From positions 36,580 to 100,579 of the forward strand of contig JALCZJ010000006.1 in assembly GCA_022690815.1 (NCBI GenBank): a stretch of DNA of 64,000 nucleotides. Direction: 5' to 3'. A program made the position numbers and the translations under genes. Each line of letters begins with the position of its first letter. The first letter of the stretch is position 1. The notes beneath the pieces were generated by a model. It worked only from the letters and a program-made list of their open reading frames with translations. It had not been told where the DNA came from and did no database searches. The stretch is from Ferrimicrobium sp. Its GTDB lineage: Bacteria > Actinomycetota > Acidimicrobiia > Acidimicrobiales > Acidimicrobiaceae. Below, piece by piece: positions 1 to 8,028 of this stretch.

Positions 1-1
1 G

Positions 2-703
2 CGCTTGCGACTTGCGGCGAATGCCAATCGTGCTATCGGTAGCTCTGGGCTCAAGCTCGAAGATCTCTTCGAGCAGATCCAAAAGGGTGATGTGCCGATG
101 CTCAACATCATCTTGAAGGCTGACGTCCAGGGTAGCCTTGAGGCCTTGGCTGATGCGCTTGCGAAGTTGGGGCGCGACGAGGTCGGCCTCGCTATCATCC
201 ACAAAGCCGTTGGTGGCGTCACCGAGAACGATGTCGCGTTGGCAGCTGCGTCAGATGCGTTGATCATCGGGTTCAACGTCCGGCCCGACCGTCGGGCACG
301 TGAAGCTGCCGAGGCCGCCCATGTCGAGGTTCGAACCTATGAGATCATCTATAAGGTGATCGAGGATATCGAGGCTGCCGTCATCGGCATGCTCAAGCCC
401 GAGTTCGAAGAGGTCGTGACCGGAGAGGCTGAGGTCCGTGAGGTCTTCAGGATTCCGCGCGTGGGTGCGATCGCTGGGTGTTACGTGCGCTCGGGTGTCC
501 TCACCCGCGGGTCGCACGTGCGCTTCTTGCGCGATGGCGTGATCCTCTGGAAGGGCACCGTCGCATCGCTAAGAAGGTTCAAAGACGATGTACGTGAGGT
601 GAGTGCTGGATTCGAGTGCGGTGTTGGCCTCTCGGACTTTCAGGATCTCCACGCTGGCGACCTGATCGAGACCTTCGAGTTGCGCGAGCTCGCGAGGGAG
701 TAG
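2..703 (+). CDS. infB: Translation initiation factor IF-2, C-terminal part (cut by window start)
   Basis: This is the last 233 codons of IF-2, the GTPase that places initiator tRNA on the 30S subunit. The GTPase domain lies outside the window. What is visible is the domain III region, which begins around the motif LNIILKADVQGSLEAL, and the C-terminal beta-barrel that binds fMet-tRNA, with the stretch FRIPRVGAIAGCYV and the closing GVGLSDFQDLHAGDLIE. The frame is open to the left edge, so the gene is truncated by the window, not broken. It ends 7 nt before rbfA, in the usual infB-rbfA-truB-ribF order, so co-transcription is likely. Confidence 0.97.
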   Translation, partial: RLRLAANANRAIGSSGLKLEDLFEQIQKGDVPMLNIILKADVQGSLEALADALAKLGRDEVGLAIIHKAVGGVTENDVALAAASDALIIGFNVRPDRRAREAAEAAHVEVRTYEIIYKVIEDIEAAVIGMLKPEFEEVVTGEAEVREVFRIPRVGAIAGCYVRSGVLTRGSHVRFLRDGVILWKGTVASLRRFKDDVREVSAGFECGVGLSDFQDLHAGDLIETFELRELARE

Positions 704-710
704 GGCGACG

Positions 711-1067
711 ATGGCTGCGAGGGGTTCGCACGGCTACGAACGGGTTGATCGGGTCTCTCGGCTCCTACACGAGGTGATCGCCTGGGAGCTTGAGCGTATC
801 GGCGATATCGATGACCGAGCGGCGCTCTTGACCATCACCGACGTGCGTGTGCGTCCAGATCTCCGCTCGGCGGTGGTGTTCTTTGCCTCACTTAGTGAAG
901 ACGCACGGATCGCCCTTGATGAACATCGTATCGAACTGCAAGGGGCCATCGGTCGCCAGGTTCGCATGAAGCGCACCCCGCAGCTCCAGTTCGTGGTCGA
1001 CGACGTCCTTGCTGCTTCGGAGGAGATCGAGGCGGTCCTCCGGCGCCACGATCAACAGCTTGACTAG
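711..1067 (+). CDS. rbfA: Ribosome-binding factor A
   Basis: A 118-residue protein of typical RbfA length. RbfA is a KH-like cold-shock factor that binds the 30S subunit during late 16S rRNA maturation. Family features are the N-terminal YERVDRVSRLLHEVIAWEL helix, the central VRVRPDLRSAVVFFA strand, and the C-terminal RTPQLQFVVDD strand followed by a helix. The ATG start lies 7 nt after infB. The 3' end overlaps the most likely truB start by a few bases, consistent with translational coupling. Confidence 0.96.
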   Translation: MAARGSHGYERVDRVSRLLHEVIAWELERIGDIDDRAALLTITDVRVRPDLRSAVVFFASLSEDARIALDEHRIELQGAIGRQVRMKRTPQLQFVVDDVLAASEEIEAVLRRHDQQLD

Positions 1068-1977
1068 GAAGTCGTTCGAGCCGGGGGGGCTGTATGCACT
1101 CGATAAGCCGTCTGGCATTACCTCACAAGCAGCACTTACGGTGGCCAAGCGCACGCTTGGGGTTCGCAAAGCCGGCCATAGCGGAACCTTAGATCCACTG
1201 GCCTCAGGGCTTCTCGTCGTCGGGGTTGGCGCCTGGTCAAGGCTCCTTGCTTTTGTACTTGGGGCCGAAAAGACCTATTACGGGGTTATTCGCTGTGGAC
1301 TGCGCACCGATACCCTCGACATCACCGGTGCCATTCAAAGCTTTCAACCGGTGCCATCGGCCATCGATGTGCACGCGGTCGAAGGTTGTCTCGAACCGTT
1401 GCGTGGCACCATCACCCAGCTCCCGCCCGTTTTTAGTGCGTTGAAGGTGCAGGGTAAAAGAGCCTACGAGCTCGCCCGAGCAGGCGAAGCGGTGACACTT
1501 GCAACGCGCCAGGTGACCATCGGTGCCCTTGATGTGCTCAGCCTGCGACGATCGGGCCCATTTCTCGATGTCGAGGTGCGCATTGAGTGCTCCTCGGGGA
1601 CCTACATTCGGTCCTTGGCACGTGATTTTGGAGAGGCGCTCGGTACCGGCGCGACGCTGGCCTCACTCCGTCGCGAGGCAATCGGCCAAGTGACGCTTGC
1701 CTATGCTAGCGATCCGACGGTGATCGATCGCGAGGATCGGTTGGCGCTCTCGCTCGTTTTTCCTGACGTCGCTCACTACGAGGTCGATGGCGAGGTCCTT
1801 GGCGCGGCGCGCAATGGACATGCGCTCGAATGCCCCGCCGAGCTTGGGTCACACGAACGGGTTTTCGTCTTAGCTACTGGAGATGAACCTGAATTCCGGC
1901 GGCTCGTGGGAATCTATCGTGTCGTGGCCGATAAGCTAGTGCCGTCACGAGTTGTGCCGACGGAAGGGACGACATGA
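1060..1977 (+). CDS. truB: tRNA pseudouridine-55 synthase TruB
   Basis: Converts U55 in the tRNA T-loop to pseudouridine. The signature GHSGTLDPLASGLL contains the catalytic aspartate (about residue 45), and LYALDKPSGITS marks the conserved N-terminus. The chosen TTG at 1060 overlaps the rbfA stop and puts nine residues ahead of the conserved block. Another TTG at 1009 would overlap rbfA by 59 bases; neither has a strong ribosome site, so the start is uncertain. The region after about residue 230 is the weakly conserved PUA-like tail. It overlaps ribF by 4 nt (ATGA). Confidence 0.94.
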   Translation: MTRKSFEPGGLYALDKPSGITSQAALTVAKRTLGVRKAGHSGTLDPLASGLLVVGVGAWSRLLAFVLGAEKTYYGVIRCGLRTDTLDITGAIQSFQPVPSAIDVHAVEGCLEPLRGTITQLPPVFSALKVQGKRAYELARAGEAVTLATRQVTIGALDVLSLRRSGPFLDVEVRIECSSGTYIRSLARDFGEALGTGATLASLRREAIGQVTLAYASDPTVIDREDRLALSLVFPDVAHYEVDGEVLGAARNGHALECPAELGSHERVFVLATGDEPEFRRLVGIYRVVADKLVPSRVVPTEGTT

Positions 1978-2945
1978 TCGAGGTAGTGAGTTCAACGTCG
2001 CCTGCCTACTCACTCGCTGGTTCCGTGGTCACCATCGGTTCTTTTGATGGTTTTCACCGTGGCCACCTGCAGCTGATTCAACGGGCGGGCGAAGCGGCTC
2101 GTGAACGCGGGCTGCCTCTCGTCGTTGTCACCTTTGATCGCCATCCCTTGCAGGTGTTGGCTCCCGAGCGTGCGCCTCGCCTGTTGATGGGGCCGATCGC
2201 TCGACGTCAGCTGTTGGAGTCCTTGGGCGTCGACGTGCTGTATCTCCTGCATTTCGATCGCGAGCGCGCTGCCCAAAGTCCAACCGACTTTGTTGAGCAA
2301 GTTTTAGTAGTGACCCTTGGGGCTCAAGTGGTCTTCGTTGGTGAGAACTTTACCTATGGAGCCAAGGGTGCTGGCACGGTTGAGACGTTGGGTCATCATG
2401 GTCGCCAGCGTGGATTCTTGGTCCACGTACAGCCGTTGATCACGGTAGGGGAGGTCGAGGTGACGATGTCGCTTCAGGCGAGCACCCCCATCTCTGCCAC
2501 GTTGATTCGCACCTTGGTTCGGGAGGGGCGCATCGAAGAGGCCAACACGCTGCTTGGTCATCCGTTCGGCCTGGAGGGGACCGTGGTGACGGGCGATCAA
2601 CGGGGACGCACACTCGGTTTTCCAACCGCCAATGTGTCGGTGCAAGAGGACTATGTCAAGCCACCAGACGCGGTGTATGCCGGCATGGCCATGCTCGACG
2701 GACGTCGCTACCCCCTGGCCATCTCGTTGGGTACGCGGCCGATGTATTACCCCGAAGGAGGGGTCCGCCTGCTCGAGGTCTTCGTGATCGGCTACGACGG
2801 GGATCTCTACCAGCAACGTATGGTGGTCTACTTCCTCGCACGCCTTCGTGAGCAGCAGGTCTTTGATTCGGAAGCGATGTTTCGCCAACAGATGGAGCTC
2901 GATGTTGACCAGGCGAGAAGACTCGGCGAGCGTTGGCCGTCTTAG
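1974..2945 (+). CDS. ribF: Bifunctional riboflavin kinase / FAD synthetase
   Basis: A 323-residue fusion protein of normal length that makes FMN from riboflavin and then FAD. The N-terminal nucleotidyltransferase domain shows GSFDGFHRGHLQL (residues 23-35), a version of the GxFDGxHxGH motif. The C-terminal flavokinase domain starts near residue 190, with the motif RGRTLGFPTANV and a second block LEVFVIGYDGDLYQ. The start codon overlaps the truB stop as ATGA, so the two are probably translationally coupled. An 86-bp gap with a possible new promoter separates it from rpsO. Confidence 0.96.
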   Translation: MIEVVSSTSPAYSLAGSVVTIGSFDGFHRGHLQLIQRAGEAARERGLPLVVVTFDRHPLQVLAPERAPRLLMGPIARRQLLESLGVDVLYLLHFDRERAAQSPTDFVEQVLVVTLGAQVVFVGENFTYGAKGAGTVETLGHHGRQRGFLVHVQPLITVGEVEVTMSLQASTPISATLIRTLVREGRIEEANTLLGHPFGLEGTVVTGDQRGRTLGFPTANVSVQEDYVKPPDAVYAGMAMLDGRRYPLAISLGTRPMYYPEGGVRLLEVFVIGYDGDLYQQRMVVYFLARLREQQVFDSEAMFRQQMELDVDQARRLGERWPS

Positions 2946-3031
2946 CTTCGACCAGCCGCTATGATGGTCGCCGTACTCGTAAGTGAAACGTCAATCTGGT
3001 GGGTCCAGATCTAGAAGAGGAATGACTATTT

Positions 3032-3289
3032 ATGTCGACGAAGCAAGAGGTCATTGCGAGCTATCAGACCCGTGAGGGCGATACCGGTTCCCCAGAGGTT
3101 CAGGTCGCCATACTCACCGATCGGATAGCGCAGCTTACCGAGCACCTGAAGGTGCACAAGGGCGACCACCACTCCCGTCGTGGTTTGATGATGATGATTG
3201 GTCGGCGCCGGCGGCTTCTTGACTACCTGCGCAACCAAGACGTTGAGCGCTACCGTACGTTAATTGCCCGTCTTGGTTTGCGACGCTAG
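3032..3289 (+). CDS. rpsO: 30S ribosomal protein S15
   Basis: An 85-residue S15, slightly shorter than the usual 89. Conserved blocks are [18 protein letters not shown], the [18 protein letters not shown] stretch that contacts 16S rRNA helix 22, and the [11 protein letters not shown] segment. The upstream sequence agaagaggaatgactattt contains a purine-rich ribosome site. The following gene is pnp, the order found in many bacteria, where rpsO and pnp transcripts are often linked. Regulation by S15 binding to its leader is known in other bacteria but nothing in this short leader proves it here. Confidence 0.97.
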   Translation: MSTKQEVIASYQTREGDTGSPEVQVAILTDRIAQLTEHLKVHKGDHHSRRGLMMMIGRRRRLLDYLRNQDVERYRTLIARLGLRR

Positions 3290-3332
3290 TCGCGTTTGCT
3301 CACAGAACCAGCAATCGTAAATAAGGAGTAAT

Positions 3333-5639
3333 ATGTCGGCAATAAGTGTCGAACGTCAGTTCACGGGTATGGATACCCTTATTCGTTTTGAGACAGGACT
3401 TCTCGCCCCCCAGGCGCATGGAGCCGTCGTTGCACGTCTCGGTGAAACCATGGTTCTCGCCACGGCAACAACCAGCAAGGCACCCAAGGACGGCATCGAT
3501 TTTTTCCCGCTGACCGTCGATGTCGAGGAGCGCATGTATGCCGCGGGTAAGATCCCGGGCTCGTTCTTCCGTCGCGAGGGTCGCGCGAGTGACCAGGCTA
3601 TTTTGACCTGTCGGTTGATCGATCGGCCACTTCGCCCGTGCTTCCCGGATGGCTTTCGTAACGACGTTCATGTGGTCGTGACGATCCTCGGAGCTGATTT
3701 GGTCAATCCCCACGATGTGCTCTCGATCAATGCTGCGTCAGCAGCGTTGATGATGTCAGGCATCCCCTTCGGGGGTCCAGTCGGTGCCGTCCGGATCGCC
3801 CTCGGGGCCGATGGTCGGTGGATTCCATTCCCGACCTATCAGGAGGGCGATGAGAGCTCGTTTGAGCTCGTAGTCGCTGGCCGGATGACGAGCGATGGCT
3901 CGGATGTGGCGGTGATGATGGTGGAAGCTGGCGGTACTGAGGCAACCTGGAAGACCTACGAGGCCAAGGGCGCGGTCCCGACCGAAGAGGTTGTGGCTGC
4001 TGGACTCGTTGAGGCCAAGCGTTGGATCGCGGAGTCGATCGCCCTCCAGCAAGAGCTCATTGCTCAGGCGACGCCGCGTGAGCCGATGGTCTGGTCACCG
4101 GTGCGTGACTATAGCGATGAGATCGCCGAGGCGGTCAATCTGAGTGCTCGGGCCAAGCTGGTCGTAGCCAACGCGATTGCCGACAAGACCGAGCGCGCGA
4201 GCGCCATCGAGGCCGTCAACAGCGAGGTCCAAGAGGAGCTAGCTCCACGGTTTGAGGATCAGGCTGGCGCTATTAAGGCGGCACTTCGCTCGCTGCTTAA
4301 GCAGGTGGTTCGTGAGCGCATCGTCAATGACGGGGTTCGAATCGATGGTCGTGATACCGTGACCATTCGACCGCTCTCGGCCGCGGTTGGGCTGATCCCA
4401 ACCGCCCATGGCTCCGGGCTCTTCCAACGAGGAGAGACCCAGGTGCTCAACATTTGCACGTTAGGCATGCCGCGGATGAACCAGCAGCTCGATACCCTTG
4501 GGGTCGATGAGTTCAAGCGCTACATGCACCATTACAACATGCCACCATTTGCCTCGGGTGAGCCTGGCTTTATGCGTGGCCCCAAGCGTCGTGAGATTGG
4601 CCACGGACTCCTGGCAGAACGGGCCCTGTTGCCGGTTGTCCCGAGCGAAGAGGAGTTCAGTTACGCACTGCGTCTGGTCTCTGAGGTCTTGAGCTCGAAC
4701 GGCTCGACCTCGATGGCTTCGGTTTGTGGCTCGACACTCTCGCTGATGGATGCGGGTGTGCCGATCAAGGCCCCCGTCGGTGGTATTGCGATGGGTCTCA
4801 TCTACGAGGGTGGGAAGTACATCACCTTGACCGACATTCTGGGAGCCGAGGACGCCTTTGGCGACATGGACTTTAAGGTGGCGGGAACGCGTGATTTTGT
4901 CACCGCGCTCCAGCTTGATACCAAGATCGACGGTATTCCGGCCGAGGTTTTGGCCGCGGCGCTCAAGCAGGCGCACACGGCCCGTATGCAGATTATCGAT
5001 GTGATCGAGCAGACGCTTTCGGCTCCCCGAGCCGAGGTTGCTGCCACAGCACCACGCATCGTCACCATGCACATCCCGATGGACAAGATCGGCGAGATCA
5101 TTGGACCCAAGGGCAAGAACATCAATGCGATGCAGCTTGAAACCGGGTGTGACATCTCGGTCGACGATGATGGAATTGTCGGCAGGGTAGTCATCGGTTC
5201 TCGGGACGGAGCCATGGTCAAGGAGGTTCAGCGTCGCATCGAGTTGATCCTGAACCCACCTGAGGCCACGCTCGGCGCCGTCTACGAGGGGAAGGTTGTC
5301 GGCATCACCAAGTTTGGTGCTTTTGTCAACATCCTCCCAGGCCGGGACGGACTGGTACACATCTCCAAGCTTGGACGTGGTAGGCGTGTCGATCGCGTTG
5401 AGGATGTGTTGGAGCTCAATCAGGAGGTCCGCGTGAGGGTTGACGAGATTGATCCCTCCGGCAAACTCGCACTCTCGCTTGTTGACGACGAGGCTGCGGC
5501 TCCGAATACTAGCGCTCCTGAGCCACGGGCTGACCGTAAGCCATCGCCTGCGCCGGCGGCGCCTCCAGTGGGTAACCGCGTCTCCTTTGAGGACACCTTT
5601 GAGTCTGAGCTTGCTCGTGAGATCGGTGATCTGGGTTAG
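3333..5639 (+). CDS. pnp: Polyribonucleotide nucleotidyltransferase (PNPase)
   Basis: A 768-residue phosphorolytic 3'-5' exoribonuclease. The order of domains is normal: first RNase PH domain (about 10-220), alpha linker, second RNase PH domain (about 320-550), then a KH domain with the motif IGEIIGPKGKNINAMQ (near 588-603) and an S1 domain with GKVVGITKFGAFVNILPGRDGLVHIS. After S1 comes a Pro/Ala-rich tail of about 50 residues ending SELAREIGDLG. The ATG is preceded by AAGGAG at a good distance. A hairpin that could end the transcript follows the stop. Confidence 0.98.
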   Translation: MSAISVERQFTGMDTLIRFETGLLAPQAHGAVVARLGETMVLATATTSKAPKDGIDFFPLTVDVEERMYAAGKIPGSFFRREGRASDQAILTCRLIDRPLRPCFPDGFRNDVHVVVTILGADLVNPHDVLSINAASAALMMSGIPFGGPVGAVRIALGADGRWIPFPTYQEGDESSFELVVAGRMTSDGSDVAVMMVEAGGTEATWKTYEAKGAVPTEEVVAAGLVEAKRWIAESIALQQELIAQATPREPMVWSPVRDYSDEIAEAVNLSARAKLVVANAIADKTERASAIEAVNSEVQEELAPRFEDQAGAIKAALRSLLKQVVRERIVNDGVRIDGRDTVTIRPLSAAVGLIPTAHGSGLFQRGETQVLNICTLGMPRMNQQLDTLGVDEFKRYMHHYNMPPFASGEPGFMRGPKRREIGHGLLAERALLPVVPSEEEFSYALRLVSEVLSSNGSTSMASVCGSTLSLMDAGVPIKAPVGGIAMGLIYEGGKYITLTDILGAEDAFGDMDFKVAGTRDFVTALQLDTKIDGIPAEVLAAALKQAHTARMQIIDVIEQTLSAPRAEVAATAPRIVTMHIPMDKIGEIIGPKGKNINAMQLETGCDISVDDDGIVGRVVIGSRDGAMVKEVQRRIELILNPPEATLGAVYEGKVVGITKFGAFVNILPGRDGLVHISKLGRGRRVDRVEDVLELNQEVRVRVDEIDPSGKLALSLVDDEAAAPNTSAPEPRADRKPSPAPAAPPVGNRVSFEDTFESELAREIGDLG

Positions 5640-5665
5640 GTGATTCTCCGCTGATTAATAGCTTT

Positions 5666-5693
5666 GGGTGGGACCGTGCCAGCGGATCCACCC
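5666..5693 (+). terminator. Candidate terminator hairpin after pnp
   Basis: GGGTGG at 5666-5671 pairs with CCACCC at 5688-5693, and two further pairs (CC/GG) continue after a small internal mismatch. The following bases are T-rich (ttcgttattgtt) without a clean T run. Position just behind the pnp stop fits a transcription end. Confidence 0.5.
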
Positions 5694-5699
5694 TTCGTT

Positions 5700-6191
5700 A
5701 TTGTTCGACCCTTTACGTTTATTGGAGTGCATAGTCGCGAGCGTCGTCTGCCCGAGGGTTAGGGGGATTTCGGTGACGTAGCTGATAGCGGCCATCGCAG
5801 TGGTTGTCGCGTGTTGGTTCGTTGGCTACGAGTTGGCGAACAGGGGTACGATCCGATGTCGAGGCACTTTCGTAACTCGAGGACAACGGACGCGACGCCA
5901 TCGCGACCGGTGCCAGGGTTCGCGGCGACATCACGATCGAAGTGAGAAAATCATGTGTTGGACCCATCAAGGCAGTGCTGGGGCAGTTGTCTGTGGGCCG
6001 ATGTCGACGTCGCTGGTTGCCGTTGCTTACGTGTTGGGACCAGCAAGTCATCGAGATTGGTCATGACTCGGTCTATGCCAATCGCTACGCATGCACGACT
6101 GCGCAACACTAGATGTCGGGCTTTGGGCAAGCTTTGCCAGCGATCGCAGATGAACAGGGAGTATTGAACGAGGGCGTTACCCCGGACCCGC
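5700..6191. other. Gene-poor gap between pnp and dapB
   Basis: About 490 bp with no convincing gene. Short open frames exist (for example 5800-6066 on the plus strand), but their translations are Arg/His/Cys-rich and match no family I know. Many actinobacteria carry an M16 peptidase gene between pnp and dapB; none is visible and no HxxEH motif is encoded here. The gap may be the scar of a lost gene. Confidence 0.5.
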
Positions 6192-6197
6192 TAGCAT
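6192..6197 (+). promoter_or_regulatory. Candidate -10 box of dapB, leaderless type
   Basis: TAGCAT lies 7 nt before the ATG at 6205, the distance at which transcription would begin on or next to the start codon. The preceding bases ccgCTAG resemble those before miaB and the pterin dehydratase gene. No Shine-Dalgarno is present. No good -35 element is evident at 16-18 bp. Confidence 0.4.
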
Positions 6198-6204
6198 GTC
6201 TGAC

Positions 6205-7008
6205 ATGCGAATCGGAGTGCTTGGGGCAGGCGGTAAGGTCGGCTCGGCGGTGTGTCGGGCGGTCCTCGATGATCCGAGGCTCGAGCTCATTGGGGCCGTT
6301 GATCCAAAGCTTGCGGGTATCGATCTCGGACAGATACTTGGCAAGAGTGCGGTTGGTTTGATCGCCCGTCGAGATGTTGAAGCGCTCATACGTGAGAGTC
6401 CGGAAGTGGTGATCGACTTTACCGAGGCTCGGGCATCGTATCACAATCTCCTCAAGTTGGCCGAAGCCCATATCCCGGCGGTAGTTGGCACCACCGGATT
6501 TAGCGAGGATGAGATCGCCAAGCTTCGAGTAGCCTTTGACGGTGTTGGTTGTGTGGTAGCGTCTAACTTTTCGATTGGTGCGATCCTGATGATGCGGTGT
6601 GCCACGCTGTGTGCTCCGTATTTCGACAGCGTCGAGATTGTCGAATCACATCATGATCAAAAGGCTGATGCTCCGTCCGGCACCGCTATCGAGACTGCAC
6701 GCAGAATTCTTGCGGCCAGACGTCAGGTCAGCGCAACGCCGTTCCTTGGGGATCAGACCACCAACGTCAAGCTCGAGGGTGCACGTGGGTCGGTGATCGA
6801 AGATGAGGTACGGATCCATTCGTTGCGCCTGCGTGGAGCTGTTGCGCATCATGAAGTGGTCTTTGGCGCCGTTGGCCAGACGTTGACTATCCGTCATGAT
6901 TCCCACGATCGAGAGTCATTCGTGCCAGGTGTCTTGTTGGCGGTGTCCAGGGTGGCCGAGGTCGGCGGTTTGGTGCTTGGTATCGATGGGTTCCTCACTA
7001 GCGACTAG
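6205..7008 (+). CDS. dapB: 4-hydroxy-tetrahydrodipicolinate reductase
   Basis: NAD(P)H-dependent reductase, second dedicated step of diaminopimelate and lysine synthesis, cytoplasmic. The N-terminal Rossmann motif IGVLGAGGKVGSAVCRA is followed by VIDFTEARA and VGTTGFSEDE; the catalytic and substrate block is VEIVESHHDQKADAPSGTA, with the expected His-His-x-x-Lys. I chose ATG 6205 (MRIGVLG) over the in-frame ATG 6196 because it begins like the family and sits 7 nt behind a -10-like box; the longer form adds only three residues. dapA follows after an intergenic hairpin. Confidence 0.95.
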   Translation: MRIGVLGAGGKVGSAVCRAVLDDPRLELIGAVDPKLAGIDLGQILGKSAVGLIARRDVEALIRESPEVVIDFTEARASYHNLLKLAEAHIPAVVGTTGFSEDEIAKLRVAFDGVGCVVASNFSIGAILMMRCATLCAPYFDSVEIVESHHDQKADAPSGTAIETARRILAARRQVSATPFLGDQTTNVKLEGARGSVIEDEVRIHSLRLRGAVAHHEVVFGAVGQTLTIRHDSHDRESFVPGVLLAVSRVAEVGGLVLGIDGFLTSD

Positions 7009-7031
7009 GACACTGAGTACAGAGCCGTTGA

Positions 7032-7057
7032 TGCGGCCAGAGGTTACATTGGCCGCA
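7032..7057 (+). terminator. Hairpin between dapB and dapA
   Basis: TGCGGCCA (7032-7039) and TGGCCGCA (7050-7057) form a perfect 8-bp stem with a 10-nt loop, and flanking GTTG/AAC extend it with one bulge. No T run follows, so it may be an attenuator, an RNA-stability element or a factor-assisted terminator. Confidence 0.5.
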
Positions 7058-7092
7058 ACTATTGCTCATTGAGAGAGGGGAGGTGTCGACCG

Positions 7093-8028
7093 ATGACATC
7101 AAGTACTATGATGCCGAAGTTTGGCGCAGTGGTGACAGCGATGGGAACACCGTTTACGGCTGATGGCCATATCGATGAGAAGGGTGTTGGCGACCTCGCT
7201 CGATGGTTGGTGGCTAATGGATCGGATGCCTTAGTCGTCACCGGTTCCACTGGGGAATCGGGTACGCTCCTCGATTCGGAGCGGCGACGTATGTGGGAGC
7301 TGGTGCGCCACGCTGTTGCGTGCCCGGTGTTGGCAGGTGCGACCACGAACGACACGGCGCACTCGTTACGGCTGGTCAGGGATGCTATTGAGGTTGGGGC
7401 CGATGGGATCCTGGCGGTTACGCCGTATTACAATCGGCCACCGCAGGCTGGGCTAGTTGCTCACTTTTCCGCGATCGCTGAGGCGACAGAACTCCCCATC
7501 ATGCTCTACGATATCCCGGTGCGCACGGGGCGTCGAATTGAGCTCGAAACGTTCGTCTCTTTGATGGAGAAGCATGACAATATCGTTGCCATCAAAGACG
7601 CGTCCGGCGATATCGGGCGTGCGGGAGTGCTTATCGACACGTTGGGGGGCAGGGCGGATGTCTATTGTGGCGATGACTCGTTGTTGCTCGCCTTCCTCAG
7701 CCTCGGAGCTGTTGGTATCGTTTCGGTAGCCTCACACTGGGCAGGGCTTGGCTTTCGTGCCTTGATCGAGGCGGTACAGGCGGGCGATCTGCCCAAAGCT
7801 CGGCGTATCAACCGTGCGCTCCTGGCCAGCTATGCCTTCGAGAGCTCTGAACAGTTTCCAAACCCGATCCCGACGAAAGCAATGCTCGAGATCCTCGGGG
7901 TAGGTGGGCGTCACACGCGGTTGCCGATGATCGATCCACCAGCGGAACTCCTTGATGAGGCTCGTGCGCTCTATGCTAGGTTGCAGGCCGACCTGGCTGT
8001 AGAAGGAATTGGTGTCGCACATGCATGA
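7093..8028 (+). CDS. dapA: 4-hydroxy-tetrahydrodipicolinate synthase
   Basis: Class I aldolase that condenses pyruvate with aspartate semialdehyde, the first committed lysine/diaminopimelate step. Visible motifs are GSTGESGTL for substrate binding, TPYYNRPPQ with the proton-relay tyrosine, YDIPVRTG, and the Schiff-base lysine in VAIKDASGDI. The ATG at 7093 is preceded by GGGGAGG at about 8 nt; an upstream TTG at 7069 is less likely. The protein is 311 residues, slightly longer than the usual 290-300. Its stop overlaps the start region of rnj. Confidence 0.95.
   Translation: MTSSTMMPKFGAVVTAMGTPFTADGHIDEKGVGDLARWLVANGSDALVVTGSTGESGTLLDSERRRMWELVRHAVACPVLAGATTNDTAHSLRLVRDAIEVGADGILAVTPYYNRPPQAGLVAHFSAIAEATELPIMLYDIPVRTGRRIELETFVSLMEKHDNIVAIKDASGDIGRAGVLIDTLGGRADVYCGDDSLLLAFLSLGAVGIVSVASHWAGLGFRALIEAVQAGDLPKARRINRALLASYAFESSEQFPNPIPTKAMLEILGVGGRHTRLPMIDPPAELLDEARALYARLQADLAVEGIGVAHA

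Noticed and set aside
4461..5360. 299-codon minus-strand frame opposite pnp
   Set aside because: It is the antisense shadow of the strongly conserved pnp gene; its translation matches no family and it has no ribosome site. The same applies to long antisense frames opposite rnj, ribF and recA.
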